Of a stretch of 64,000 bases of DNA, positions 28,971-38,280 are shown one piece after another. The translations under genes and the position numbers were made by a program. Origin of the DNA: Veillonella montpellierensis DSM 17217 (GTDB taxonomy: Bacteria; Bacillota; Negativicutes; Veillonellales; Veillonellaceae); NCBI RefSeq assembly GCF_000426745.1, contig NZ_AUFY01000008.1:59560-123559 (forward strand), read 5' to 3'. The notes beneath the pieces were generated by a model that was not told where the DNA came from, searched no databases, and saw only the letters and a program-made list of their open reading frames with translations. Every line of letters starts with the position of its first letter. Positions within the stretch are counted from its first letter, which is position 1.

Positions 28971-29285
28971 CGCCGCTAGTCGCTACAATTTATATTGACT
29001 TATACAAATGAGTCGCCTCGCTGGCACTACGATGCACAGCGGCCTACAGGTTGCTCTACGCCTAGCCTTGATATGCGCTGGGCGAATCATATACGGCGTA
29101 TCACTTGTTTCATCTTTCCCATATCCCACTAAACTGCTCACCGCTAGTCGCTGCGATTTATATCGACTGATACAAACAAGTCGCCCCGCTGACGCTACGA
29201 TGCATAGCGGCCTATACGTCGCTCTACGCCTAGCCTTGGTATGCTCTGGGCGAATCATATACAGCGTATCACTCGTTTCATCGTT
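28971..29285. repeat. 168-bp-period tandem duplication
   Basis: Copy 1 (28971-29117) and copy 2 (29139-29285) share GCTAGTCGCT at the start, then GCTCTACGCCTAGCCTTG, GGGCGAATCATATAC and GCGTATCAC. They differ at scattered positions. The segment is clearly more GC-rich than the surrounding spacer. Because 168 is a multiple of three, frames stay open on both strands (91 and 99 codons), but neither resembles a known protein or has a good ribosome-binding site. It may be a duplicated fragment of lost coding DNA. Confidence 0.75.
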
Positions 29286-29392
29286 ACAAAAACGTGTGCC
29301 GTACTAAAACTGTAACGCCTATAACAAGTAGGGATACCTAGGTCTCTCGCGTTTCGATAAAAAGGTTTGTAGGAGCAAACTGACTCATTGTG

Positions 29393-32311
29393 CTAACTGA
29401 GAGCTACCACGTTTTGATCCTCTAACACGTAGGTATCAATGCCATCTTGTTTACGCGCCATAGAAAGCAATTCTCGTTGGCAAGTGAAGATCCACACTTG
29501 CTGTGTGGCCCCTATACGACGTAACAAAGAAAGCGCTTGTTCTTGTCGATCTTGGTCAAAGCGCACTAGAATATCGTCTAGCACCAGTGGTAATGGTTCT
29601 ACCCGTTCTGAAAAGGAAGTGGCCAAGGCTAAGCGCAACGCCAAATAGACTTGATCGCCTAAGCCGCTACTCCAATAGCGACTATCCTTCCGCTGACCAT
29701 GACAATCTTTTACATACACCGTTTCTTCTATTCTATCCTGTTCTAACGTGTACTGCCCATTAGTCAAACTGGATACATAGTCCGATGCAAGCGAGAGCAT
29801 GTGCGGTCGGCTATGCACTTCATATTCACGTTGTGCTAGATCCATGGCATGATGCATAAATACTTGTGTAGCCCATTCTTCTAAGGCCTCAGATAATTCA
29901 CTTTCCAACGTTTCTCGTTCTTGCAACGTATTTGCCAAGACTACATCATCCGCCAACGTGCGCATCGCTTCCGTAATCGTTCCCCGTTTTTCATAGAGGT
30001 CTGCTAGTTTTTGTTCTACTATCGCCACTTCATCTGCATTATGTTTCGATTCGGACACCCATTTATCATAGTTTCCTTCACGCAATCGACGATATAGAAT
30101 ATCTGGATTATCATCTTGCTTTGCAATTAAATCTAATTGAATGCGGCTCTGATGGTAAATTGTTTCCCATTGCTTCAATTGATCGTAACGCAATAGTTGT
30201 TGTCGATATTCTGCAGCAGACTGCAATCCACTACGCTGAATTAACTCATCTTGAGCAAGTAATACATCTTTTTCTTTTCGATTCCACTGATCAAATTCTT
30301 CACGGAAATTTTTCCGTTGCGATTCCTTTTGTTCCCATCGTATCTTTTTTTGACGAAACTCTTTTAACAGGCGATATAAGCGCCTCATTTCACTCGGGGT
30401 CACCGCGGTTTTCATCCCCACGTTGTCCCATAGCGTATGTGCCCTCTCTTCAATGGCATTGAGTGCCGCTCGATGTTCTTCCATGCGACGTTCATAGCCT
30501 TTAAAAAGGTGTAGTTGTTCTAGGTAGCGGTCATATTCTTGTTTCATAGCAAAAAAATCTGTATCCACTAGCGTCCGTCTAGCTGCCGCTGGCAACCAAT
30601 GTTGCCAAGCTCGTAGCGCCTCTGCTTTCACCCCTTCTAAGGTCTTTCCTTCCTCTCGCCAGTGTGCACATAGTTCCTGATAGGCATGGGCTTTCATCAA
30701 GGTCACGTCTTGCGTCATAGAAGCAGTAACGGCACGAGTCCGTTCTATCTCTTGTAAATCCGCTTCGCTCGTCGGCATAGGCACCTCATAGTGCTGAGCT
30801 AACTGACGAAGAGCTGTTTCTTTATGTGCAACAGACACTGCCATCTCTTGCTGATTCGTACTCGCTCTATGGCCTTGCCAATAACTATACAGGCCTCCAC
30901 TACTCCCTATCACCAAGAGTGCTATCCCTATCCATAGGGGCATCATAGCTAGTGCTACGCCAAGAAGGACCATAAAAATGCCGATAGCCGCTATACCCCA
31001 TGCGACTGTAGTAACCTTGAGCCACCATTTCCTCTTGCTCGTCCATCCTTTCTGGTCTGCACGTACGTCTTGTAGCGCCGCATAGGCTCGGCGTATATCT
31101 TGTACCGCCTCAGGCGATACAGTTGGCCTAGGCGAACCATTCACAACCACTTCATGACCTTCTAACTCTTTCGGCAATACTGGTTCTCTTGCTTGCCACT
31201 GTTCATAATTGGCGGTGGCTATGCGCAATTGGTTGGCCAAGCGCTCTCCTTCATACCAGTTGATGTCCGTATCCATAGGCACATCACTGCGCCAAGCAGA
31301 ATGCAATGTCCGTGACAAGGCTAATTGCTCTTGTACTTTCTCTAAATAGGCTTCGCCTTGTTTACATTCCTTCCGTAATTGATCCCATTTAGACACCTCT
31401 TGATACAATTCTTCAATGTCTTGTGCATATATACCTAATGGGGATTGAGGACTGAAATGATCCGGCATAAGTCCCGCTTCTTTATCTCTCCAAATCTGCA
31501 TATGTTCGCGACATTGGTTAAGCTCACGATCCAACGCTAAAAAGCGATCGCGCTCTAACTGCTTAACCGATGCTAACATGCTAATTTGCTTCTTTGCCTC
31601 TTCTGCACGTCCATAGGTTTCCCACGCTTGTAACACCAAATCAATACTGTGAATATACTCTTGTCGCTCTTGTAATTGGTCTAACAATTCGCGCTCTGTA
31701 AGAACCGTATTGTCCAGTTGTTGTTGTAATTGCCGATACGTCACCTCGTGAGCGGATAATTCCGCAATCCGCGATTGATTTTGCTGCAACGCTTCTACTA
31801 AACGATTGATTTTTCGTTTTCCATTCACCGACGTAACCAATAACTCTTGTGACGCCTTTTCAATATTCTGCACCACCGCACTAAGACTTTCTCCACCTTC
31901 GGCGCCAAAAAAACGTGTTCGTACATCTACTTCTTGTACGATTTGTACCCCTTGTAAATCGGCCAAGGTTAAGGCAAAAATACGGTTGTATGTTTTTTTA
32001 CTCAACCCATGCCACCAATACGCCGCAGGTTCTTGGGTAATCGGACTTTCACCAAGCGGATAAAAGTCAAGCCGTTTCTGATGGCGACCAATATAATAAT
32101 CGTGTCCTTCATGCTCCACAATCATAGAGCCTATACAAGTAGCATACCCTTTGGCCTTGCCTCCGAACAAAATGGTACGCATTCCTTCTAACAGCGATGT
32201 TTTACCGCTTTCATTGGCTCCATATATCAGTTGTACCCCCTTTTGACCAGCCGTAAACGACCAATTTCGATAGGGTCCAAATTCTTCTAACTGTAACTGT
32301 TTAATCTTCAT
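29393..32311 (-). CDS. YhaN-like SMC/SbcC-type ATPase
   Basis: A 972-residue ATPase. The N-terminal Walker A is YGANESGKTSLLEGMRTILFG (about residues 34-54). Two long coiled-coil arms (about 170-400 and 530-800) flank a hydrophobic hairpin of two membrane segments (about 440-490, around IGIFMVLLGVALAMM). A C-terminal signature, SSGLGDQVYLALRLAL, and Walker B, LPLVLDDILVRFD, follow. The central membrane hairpin distinguishes the B. subtilis YhaN type from cytosolic SbcC. It pairs with the upstream nuclease gene, which it overlaps by 11 nt. Together they should form an Mre11-Rad50-like DNA end-processing complex, possibly membrane-attached. Confidence 0.85.
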   Translation of the reverse strand: MKIKQLQLEEFGPYRNWSFTAGQKGVQLIYGANESGKTSLLEGMRTILFGGKAKGYATCIGSMIVEHEGHDYYIGRHQKRLDFYPLGESPITQEPAAYWWHGLSKKTYNRIFALTLADLQGVQIVQEVDVRTRFFGAEGGESLSAVVQNIEKASQELLVTSVNGKRKINRLVEALQQNQSRIAELSAHEVTYRQLQQQLDNTVLTERELLDQLQERQEYIHSIDLVLQAWETYGRAEEAKKQISMLASVKQLERDRFLALDRELNQCREHMQIWRDKEAGLMPDHFSPQSPLGIYAQDIEELYQEVSKWDQLRKECKQGEAYLEKVQEQLALSRTLHSAWRSDVPMDTDINWYEGERLANQLRIATANYEQWQAREPVLPKELEGHEVVVNGSPRPTVSPEAVQDIRRAYAALQDVRADQKGWTSKRKWWLKVTTVAWGIAAIGIFMVLLGVALAMMPLWIGIALLVIGSSGGLYSYWQGHRASTNQQEMAVSVAHKETALRQLAQHYEVPMPTSEADLQEIERTRAVTASMTQDVTLMKAHAYQELCAHWREEGKTLEGVKAEALRAWQHWLPAAARRTLVDTDFFAMKQEYDRYLEQLHLFKGYERRMEEHRAALNAIEERAHTLWDNVGMKTAVTPSEMRRLYRLLKEFRQKKIRWEQKESQRKNFREEFDQWNRKEKDVLLAQDELIQRSGLQSAAEYRQQLLRYDQLKQWETIYHQSRIQLDLIAKQDDNPDILYRRLREGNYDKWVSESKHNADEVAIVEQKLADLYEKRGTITEAMRTLADDVVLANTLQERETLESELSEALEEWATQVFMHHAMDLAQREYEVHSRPHMLSLASDYVSSLTNGQYTLEQDRIEETVYVKDCHGQRKDSRYWSSGLGDQVYLALRLALATSFSERVEPLPLVLDDILVRFDQDRQEQALSLLRRIGATQQVWIFTCQRELLSMARKQDGIDTYVLEDQNVVALS

Positions 32312-33548
32312 CGCTCTCTCCTGCTAAACGCATGGCACCCTCTATTTTTGCTCGCTGTAAAGCCCTCTCAATCAACTCATCTGTTAATAATGCTTGATAG
32401 GGACCTAGTCGTTTCATTTCAGGTCGCTCTTCTATAATCTGTCGTCCTTCACCTATCGTCATAAAGGCCCGCAAATAGTCGCCTACCACATCAGCGCCCT
32501 GAAGGCGTATAGCAAGGTCCATCTCTGGCTCAGATGCATTTCGTATTTCATAAGGCATGACAAATTGATGACGATGTGCTTCATCTTCTTGCGATGCAAC
32601 CAACCAACTTTGGCGCACTTGTTCATCTGCGCACAACCGATACATAGGGCCCATCCCCGTCAATGTAATGTCTAGCAACACAGGTACCGCCACCTTCGTT
32701 CGTATCATCTCTTTATGATGACGTATCATTTCTACCATTTCCGCTTCTGTATGAAGTGAGTCAATCGGAATATCCACGTGTTCAAAACGCACCGCATTCG
32801 TTTCCTTGAACGTCAACTCACAATGACCATTACTGGCCACCTGTACCACATAACAACCTTTCGGTCCCGTTTCTTTCTTATGTAACCCTTGCGGATTGCC
32901 TGCATACACCACATACGGCTGTTGATGTACTACACTCCGCTTATGAATATGACCTAACGCCCAATAATCCATGCCCCTATCTAGCAGTGCTCCCTGCGTA
33001 CAAGGATTCACCGTCATATGCTCCGCGCTAACGCCTCCTACGGTGCCGTGCATCATGGCAATACTAAACTCATCCCTATCCCATTTCTGAAAGTTCTCCA
33101 CTTGCGACACTCGTTCATTACCGTGACCACAACTGATACCATAAATACCACCAATTTCAACATTTCCTACCATAAGCGGCATCCGTTCCACCTCGGTATC
33201 GGAAAATATATGCACATTGCTCGGCATGGCGATATGGGCCTGCCAACTTTCAGCAGGATCATGATTACCTTGCACAATATAAACGGGAATCTGTGCTTCT
33301 TCCAACGGGCGCAACAAACGAACAAATTGCACCTGAGCTGCTAAATTATGATCCGCACTATTGTAAACATCCCCTGTAATGAATAGAGCGTCGACCCCTT
33401 CTACAATAGCTAGCTCTACAATACGCTCAAATGACCGATAGGTCGAAGTAGCCACCACTTGATTAACTTGTGGATTATCCATCTTCACATAGGAAAAAGG
33501 CGTACCCAAATGTAAATCGCCACATTGAATAAAACGAAATGGCTGCAT
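32301..33548 (-). CDS. YhaO-like Mre11/SbcD-type DNA exonuclease
   Basis: A metallophosphoesterase nuclease. Phosphoesterase motifs appear in order: CGDLHLG (I, about residues 9-15), ITGDVYNSAD (II), VQGNHDP (III), MMHGT and GHIHK (about 205, IV-V). The C-terminal about 120 residues form the capping region that contacts the ATPase. The ATG at 33548 is 8 nt after GAGAGG; a TTG six codons earlier overlaps that site and is unlikely. The stop overlaps the start of the YhaN-like gene, so the two are translationally coupled. Double-strand-break end processing is inferred from the family. Confidence 0.88.
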   Translation of the reverse strand: MQPFRFIQCGDLHLGTPFSYVKMDNPQVNQVVATSTYRSFERIVELAIVEGVDALFITGDVYNSADHNLAAQVQFVRLLRPLEEAQIPVYIVQGNHDPAESWQAHIAMPSNVHIFSDTEVERMPLMVGNVEIGGIYGISCGHGNERVSQVENFQKWDRDEFSIAMMHGTVGGVSAEHMTVNPCTQGALLDRGMDYWALGHIHKRSVVHQQPYVVYAGNPQGLHKKETGPKGCYVVQVASNGHCELTFKETNAVRFEHVDIPIDSLHTEAEMVEMIRHHKEMIRTKVAVPVLLDITLTGMGPMYRLCADEQVRQSWLVASQEDEAHRHQFVMPYEIRNASEPEMDLAIRLQGADVVGDYLRAFMTIGEGRQIIEERPEMKRLGPYQALLTDELIERALQRAKIEGAMRLAGESDED

Positions 33549-33759
33549 CGAATCATCCTCTCTCAATTCTATCTACTACGACCTATCATGGTCGTCATAA
33601 TCATCTATACCATACGTGGTACACCCATACATGGTAATCTACTACTTATCCGTAATCGTTGCGTGCCAATCGCCACGTTCTACTGACACACTCATTAGTA
33701 CCTGTATTGTACCACATAGACCTATAAGAAATGAATAGACCGATCCATGACTGTCCATG

Positions 33760-33875
33760 TTCCTATGTGAAAGTTTGATGCTGACGTATATTCCTATGTA
33801 AAAGTTTAATGCTTAGTCATGTATCCTCTGTAAAAGTTTAACAACTAACTCATAGGCCCTATGTAAACGTTCCCC
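33760..33875. repeat. Four degenerate units of about 32 bp
   Basis: Units starting near 33760, 33791, 33824 and 33857 each contain (T)CCT(A/C)TGTRAAAGTTT(G/A)A followed by a more variable half. The spacing is 31-33 bp. The variable halves are not unique spacers of constant length and no cas genes are near, so this is not a CRISPR array. Confidence 0.65.
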
Positions 33876-33923
33876 TTGTATTTGATGAACCCGCTTCCAA
33901 TATGACAAACAATGCTTTTTTAG

Positions 33924-34115
33924 TTTCATATCGTGTAAGACTTAGCCTTATTTAGCTTGATACCGTGTAAGATGTAGCTTTAATGATTACTCATTTCGTG
34001 ATACATGATGAATTACTTATATATCCTGTAAGACTTAGCCTTATTTAGCTTTATATCATATAAGGGTTACCTTTATATCATGTAAGGGTTACCTTTATGT
34101 CGTGTAAGGCGTTTC
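33924..34115. repeat. Degenerate repeats of about 22-37 bp upstream of bioB
   Basis: Six units share TATCRTGTAAG followed by a TTAGCCTTATTTAGC or GGTTACCTT ending. The last two full units are nearly identical 22-mers (TTTATATCATRTAAGGGTTACC). The array ends about 190 bp before the bioB -35. The rest of 33567-34306 shows nothing else identifiable. Confidence 0.6.
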
Positions 34116-34306
34116 GTATCTATCATTTTGAAAGTCGCTTCTTCACGCGCAGTGCTACGAATGCTCACACATTCCGTTCACGCCTCATCGGTTCTATACA
34201 CTTATAGCATAAAACTCCTCTGTCTTTCACCACTAGTTCTCTTTTTCTTACGTCCGTAACAGGAAGTCTGGTTTTCTTTTATGTTAACCTTTGCTTTCTT
34301 TCATGA

Positions 34307-34377
34307 TTGACGATTACACCTATGAGATATATAATAGCCTTATACTATCAACCTACAAACAATAGGTTAGGTTAACA
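34307..34377 (+). promoter_or_regulatory. bioB promoter with candidate BirA operator
   Basis: TTGACG (34307-34312) and TATAAT (34330-34335) are separated by 17 nt, a near-consensus sigma-A promoter. Starting 10 nt past the -10 are TATCAACC (34346-34353) and GGTTAACA (34370-34377), partly inverted half-sites with a 16-nt spacer, the BirA-type geometry. The site would cover the transcription start, so biotinyl-5'-AMP-bound BirA could repress bioB. The bioD promoter has an analogous pair. Confidence 0.7.
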
Positions 34378-34397
34378 ATATATGTGAGGTAAAAATT

Positions 34398-35510
34398 ATG
34401 AGAGACACAAATCATCCTAAAGCCCAAGTCGGTCATTACGAAACAATTATTCAATATGCAAAAAAGGTATTAGACGGTGGTGAAATCACCGTAGAAGAGG
34501 CGCGTGAACTCATTCGCACACCCGATGAAGATACAATGATTTTATTGGCCATGGCCGACAAAATTCGTCAACACTACAACGATAACAAGGTAGATATTTG
34601 CGCCATCGTCAACGCTCGCTCTGGCAAATGCCCAGAAAACTGTAAATTCTGTGCCCAATCGGCCCATCACGATACAGGGGTTACTGTATACCCATTTATG
34701 AAAGAAGATGATATCGTCAATGCGGCTAAAAAGGCGAAAGAAGCTGGTGCCGTTCGCTTTTCCATCGTTACTAGCGGACGAAACACCACCAACCCTAATG
34801 AATTTGATCAAATTCTCCATGCCTTAACACGCATTCGTAACGAAGTGGGTCTTGAAATTTGTTGTTCCCTTGGACTATTGACCTATGAACAAGCTCTCGC
34901 CCTAAAAGAAATTGGTGTAACTCGCTATCACTCCAATATTGAAACGGCACCAAGCCATTTCCCAGACATTTGCACCACCCATTCCTATGAAGATAAAATG
35001 AGTACCATTGAAAATGCCAAAAAAGCAGGTATTCGCGTTTGTTCCGGTGGTATTTTAGGCTTGAATGAAACCTTAGACCAACGAGTAGAAATGGCTTTTG
35101 AGCTAAAACGATTAGGCATTGATTCGGTGCCATTAAATATTCTAAATCCTATCAAAGGCACTCCTTTTGAACATAATAAAGGATTGACTCCTTTTGAAAT
35201 ACTTCGTGCCTTTGCCGTATTCCGCTTCGTATTGCCAAAAGCATTAATTCGTACCGCTGGTGGTCGCGAAGTAAATCTTCGTGATTTACAAGCCTACGCC
35301 TTAACTGGTGGCTTAAACGGTCTAATGGTTGGTGGCTATTTGACAACAGGCGGTCGTTCACCATTAGAAGATTTACAGATGATTCAAGACTTGACCTTAG
35401 GCCTTACTACACCAGACGTACCAAACGCAACGCCAGTGGCTAGTACTGTACCTACGCAAAATGTACAACCTATAGAACCAATCCAAACAGCCCAACGAGC
35501 TGGTGCCTAA
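34398..35510 (+). CDS. bioB: Biotin synthase
   Basis: Radical-SAM enzyme that inserts sulfur into dethiobiotin. The 4Fe-4S motif CPENCKFC has cysteines at residues 78, 82 and 85. YHSNIETAP and the GGILGLNE segment, then RTAGGR near residue 280, complete the TIM barrel and 2Fe-2S site. The last about 35 residues (TPVASTVPTQNVQPIEPIQ) are a Pro/Gln-rich extension beyond the usual end and look disordered. GAGG is 8 nt before ATG. The gene stands alone between its own promoter and terminator; bioD is 34 kb away and bioA and bioF are not in the window. Confidence 0.96.
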   Translation: MRDTNHPKAQVGHYETIIQYAKKVLDGGEITVEEARELIRTPDEDTMILLAMADKIRQHYNDNKVDICAIVNARSGKCPENCKFCAQSAHHDTGVTVYPFMKEDDIVNAAKKAKEAGAVRFSIVTSGRNTTNPNEFDQILHALTRIRNEVGLEICCSLGLLTYEQALALKEIGVTRYHSNIETAPSHFPDICTTHSYEDKMSTIENAKKAGIRVCSGGILGLNETLDQRVEMAFELKRLGIDSVPLNILNPIKGTPFEHNKGLTPFEILRAFAVFRFVLPKALIRTAGGREVNLRDLQAYALTGGLNGLMVGGYLTTGGRSPLEDLQMIQDLTLGLTTPDVPNATPVASTVPTQNVQPIEPIQTAQRAGA

Positions 35511-35685
35511 TCCATAACCCTATCCAGTAAAGGCACTGAAATAATAACACTTACTATCGATTGTGAGTTCTTCTGCTACTTAGGCTACATTGATGCATCA
35601 TTATATTGGACATATCGTTCATGAGTTGTAACCTTTCAATCATCAAACGCAGCGCATGAACGATCATATATTCCTATCTACGGAG

Positions 35686-35724
35686 AAAACCCGTTGTGAT
35701 ACCATCCCTATCACAACGGGTTTT
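35686..35724 (+). terminator. Intrinsic terminator of bioB
   Basis: Perfect 15-bp arms AAAACCCGTTGTGAT (35686-35700) and ATCACAACGGGTTTT (35710-35724), ending in a T-run, about 175 nt after the bioB stop. From 35725 to 36150 the spacer is AT-rich and must hold the promoter of the next gene; no other element is evident. Confidence 0.85.
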
Positions 35725-36150
35725 CGCTGTTTTATGCCGAATGATACGCTCATACACTCATCCTCTATGCATAGCAAATATACCTCCGCCCCAGTGCCTA
35801 GAAACATTGACAAAACAGAGGCATTTATTTTCTTATTTGCAAGCAACTTTTATACATATAAGATATGCTATTAATAAAATCTATGCAGAATTATCTGCAA
35901 TGACAAAAAATAACACACCCTTACACTATTATATTTTATCAACGATTGTGTACCCATTTCTTTTTTTATAGCGTCAATCTATTAATTTATTTTATGAATA
36001 TTACTTTTCAACACGCCTATAATTAATTTATAAAAAAATATTATAACTGTATTCTCATTTTATCATTTTACAAGTTATTTTCTTAGTCTTATAATCATCT
36101 ACATCAGTTAAAAACTATAGAAAAAAATATGAAAATAGAGGTGTTATACA

Positions 36151-37416
36151 ATGGCTGATTCAAAAGAACGATTGTGGACAATGCCCTTTGTGTTGGATAC
36201 AATCATCAACTTATTAGTATTTTTAATTTATTACTTACTCATGGTAATCATCGCCGTGGTTGCTAAAGATAACTTTCACGCCAGTGCTAGTCAAGCTGGG
36301 TTAGCAGTCGGCATCTACATCATTGGTACCGTCGTGGCTCGTATATTTGCTGGTCGCTTTGTAGGTACGCTCGGATGTAGAAAAGTCTTATACGGCGGTT
36401 TATTTATATATTTGGTGTCCACCATTCTTTACTTTTACACACCAAACCTTGCAGTCCTTGATATCGTTCGCTTTATAAACGGTTTTGCCTATGGTATTAC
36501 TTCCACAGCAACAAGTACTATTATCGCTAGCGTTATTCCAAAAGCACGCCGTGGCGAAGGTATCAACTACTACGGTCTTAGCACAAGTTTGGCCGCCGCT
36601 ATCGGTCCATTCCTTGGCATTTTCTTATTACACTTAACAAGTTTTGATTTTATCATTTACTTCTGTGTCGCCTTAGTTATTCTTTGTATTATCGGTGCGT
36701 TCTTAATGAAATTTAAAGAACCTACCTTCTCCGCACCAAAAGGCGCACATACAGCATTTCACATTTCAGATTACTTAGAACCTCGTGTAAACTCTGTTAC
36801 CCTCATTTCTGTCCTCGTTGGGTTAGCCTATTCCGGTGTACTCGGTTTCATGGCATCCTACACACGAGAAATCAACATGGTACAAGCCGGCACATTCTTC
36901 TTTGTAGTCTACGCTGTTATCATTACCATTACCCGTCCTGGTCTTGGCATTCTATTTGATAAAAAAGGGGAAAACTTTGTCTTATACCCTTGCTTCATTT
37001 CCCTTGCCATCGGCATTATCTTACTTGCCTATGCTAGCGCTAGTTGGATGATTCTATTATCCGCTGTATTTGTCGGGTTAGGATATGGTACGTACATGTC
37101 AAACGGACAAGCCCTTGTGGTTAAGATGGTTCCTTACCATCGCATCGGCATCGCCACTTCCACATACTTTATCGCCCTTGATATCGGTATCGGTGTAGGA
37201 CCTTACATACTAGGCGGTGTGAAAGAAATCGTCGGTTTCACCAACATGTTCCTATTGACCGCCATCGTATCAATCGTAGCGTTCCTTGCCTACCACTTCC
37301 TTTATGGACGTCTACTCGGTACGCCTAAGGATCCTACATTAAAAGCTCAAAAAGAAGACATTGAATTCCGTAATGCCCAAGGTCTTATGCAAACTGAATC
37401 CAATACACTCGACTAA
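36151..37416 (+). CDS. MFS transporter, DHA1-like, paralogue 2
   Basis: A 421-residue, 12-TM inner-membrane transporter, co-linear with the protein at 3268-4533 and highly similar from end to end. Shared segments include NDFHAS/DNFHAS near residue 40, RGEGI(S/N)YYGLSTSLAAAIGPFLGIFLL (about 132-157) and RIG(M/I)ATSTYFIALD near 340. Motif C suggests drug- or metabolite-proton antiport; the substrate is unknown. AGAGGTG precedes the ATG. Unlike paralogue 1, its codons match the neighbouring genes, so this may be the older resident copy. It is transcribed alone. Confidence 0.86.
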   Translation: MADSKERLWTMPFVLDTIINLLVFLIYYLLMVIIAVVAKDNFHASASQAGLAVGIYIIGTVVARIFAGRFVGTLGCRKVLYGGLFIYLVSTILYFYTPNLAVLDIVRFINGFAYGITSTATSTIIASVIPKARRGEGINYYGLSTSLAAAIGPFLGIFLLHLTSFDFIIYFCVALVILCIIGAFLMKFKEPTFSAPKGAHTAFHISDYLEPRVNSVTLISVLVGLAYSGVLGFMASYTREINMVQAGTFFFVVYAVIITITRPGLGILFDKKGENFVLYPCFISLAIGIILLAYASASWMILLSAVFVGLGYGTYMSNGQALVVKMVPYHRIGIATSTYFIALDIGIGVGPYILGGVKEIVGFTNMFLLTAIVSIVAFLAYHFLYGRLLGTPKDPTLKAQKEDIEFRNAQGLMQTESNTLD

Positions 37417-37542
37417 TATTCATAGATAATCTACCACTCCTACGATTATCTATTTACCATAGATATAGCTTATATAGGTATTATCTGCTATATATGTATC
37501 AATAACTGATGAACTATATAACACCTAACTATATAGTATGCA

Positions 37543-37596
37543 AAAAGCACCGATTGCTCTCCCCCCCCCTTTCTATCATGAGCAATCGGTGCTTTT
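37543..37596 (+). terminator. Intrinsic terminator after MFS paralogue 2
   Basis: Perfect 17-bp arms AAAAGCACCGATTGCTC (37543-37559) and its complement (37580-37596), with a C-rich loop holding a run of nine Cs. The C-run is a possible slippage site. Confidence 0.85.
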
Positions 37597-37734
37597 GCGT
37601 CTATAAGGTATAAACGAATCCATCGCTTACCAAGGCACTCATACACGCACCTTATGCACGCCCTCTTTTCTATGATAAGGCGCCCACTTTTGATGAAAGT
37701 CATATCCATGACCTTCCATGCTACAATAAAAAAA

Positions 37735-37773
37735 CATGCATATTGCCGACTTTCAACATCAGCAACATGCATG
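37735..37773 (-). terminator. Intrinsic terminator of the DUF805 transcript
   Basis: Arms CATGCATATTGC (37735-37746) and GCAACATGCATG (37762-37773) pair on the minus strand with one G-U. They are followed by TTTTTTTA. It lies 60 nt past the DUF805 stop. Confidence 0.75.
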
Positions 37774-37832
37774 TATTTCTATAGTAACTCAGTAAGCCAA
37801 TAACACGAGATGCTACGCGTAGACCCATCTTG

Positions 37833-38261
37833 TTATTCTTCTGGAATCGGATTTGGACCAAATCGATTGGCTTGAGGATCGCCACGACGGACATTGCAAT
37901 ATAACAAATATAAACCGCCCAATAATGGGATGATCTGAATCAATACCCACCAGCCCGATTTATCGATGTCATGCAATCGACGCACCGATAGTGCCAACGA
38001 CGGTAAGAACAAAGCTATGGATATGATAACCGACAACGCATCCCCAACACCATCACTAAAAATGGCCCTCGCCAATAGAGGAAGAATGGCGGATATAAGG
38101 AATACGACTAACGTATAACGCCAAAACTCGCCTCGTGAAGCACGTCCATGAAAATCAGCATACTTATGCGTTGTGACATACACAAAATTTTCCCAAAATT
38201 TAGTAGAATACTGATTGCCACCCGTATACGGGTACATACTATCATAATCCGTAGTGTTCAT
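37833..38261 (-). CDS. DUF805 inner-membrane protein
   Basis: A 142-residue protein with the DUF805 pattern: FHGRASRGEFWRY near residue 38 before TM1, hydrophobic segments at about 50-70, 74-90 and 105-122, and the RRLHDIDKSGWW motif at about 93-104. The family (E. coli YhaH/YhaI) has no agreed function. AAAGGGG sits 6 nt before the chosen ATG; 20 upstream in-frame codons overlap the spacer and are excluded. It lies 19 nt after the ComK-like gene and shares its transcript. Confidence 0.85.
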   Translation of the reverse strand: MNTTDYDSMYPYTGGNQYSTKFWENFVYVTTHKYADFHGRASRGEFWRYTLVVFLISAILPLLARAIFSDGVGDALSVIISIALFLPSLALSVRRLHDIDKSGWWVLIQIIPLLGGLYLLYCNVRRGDPQANRFGPNPIPEE

Positions 38262-38280
38262 AATAGACCCCTTTCTATCA

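Noticed and set aside
28983..29307. Overlapping 91- and 99-codon frames on opposite strands
   Set aside because: Both arise because the 168-bp repeat unit is a multiple of three; neither has a start signal or recognisable product.
33760..34115. Possible CRISPR array
   Set aside because: Unit lengths vary from 22 to 37 bp, conserved cores are short and degenerate, and no cas gene or leader is present.
37561..37569. Run of nine Cs as a phase-variation switch
   Set aside because: It lies in a terminator loop, not in a coding region or between promoter elements, so a switching role is not supported.
37488..37772. 94-codon minus-strand frame after MFS paralogue 2
   Set aside because: It runs through two clear terminators and has no ribosome-binding site.
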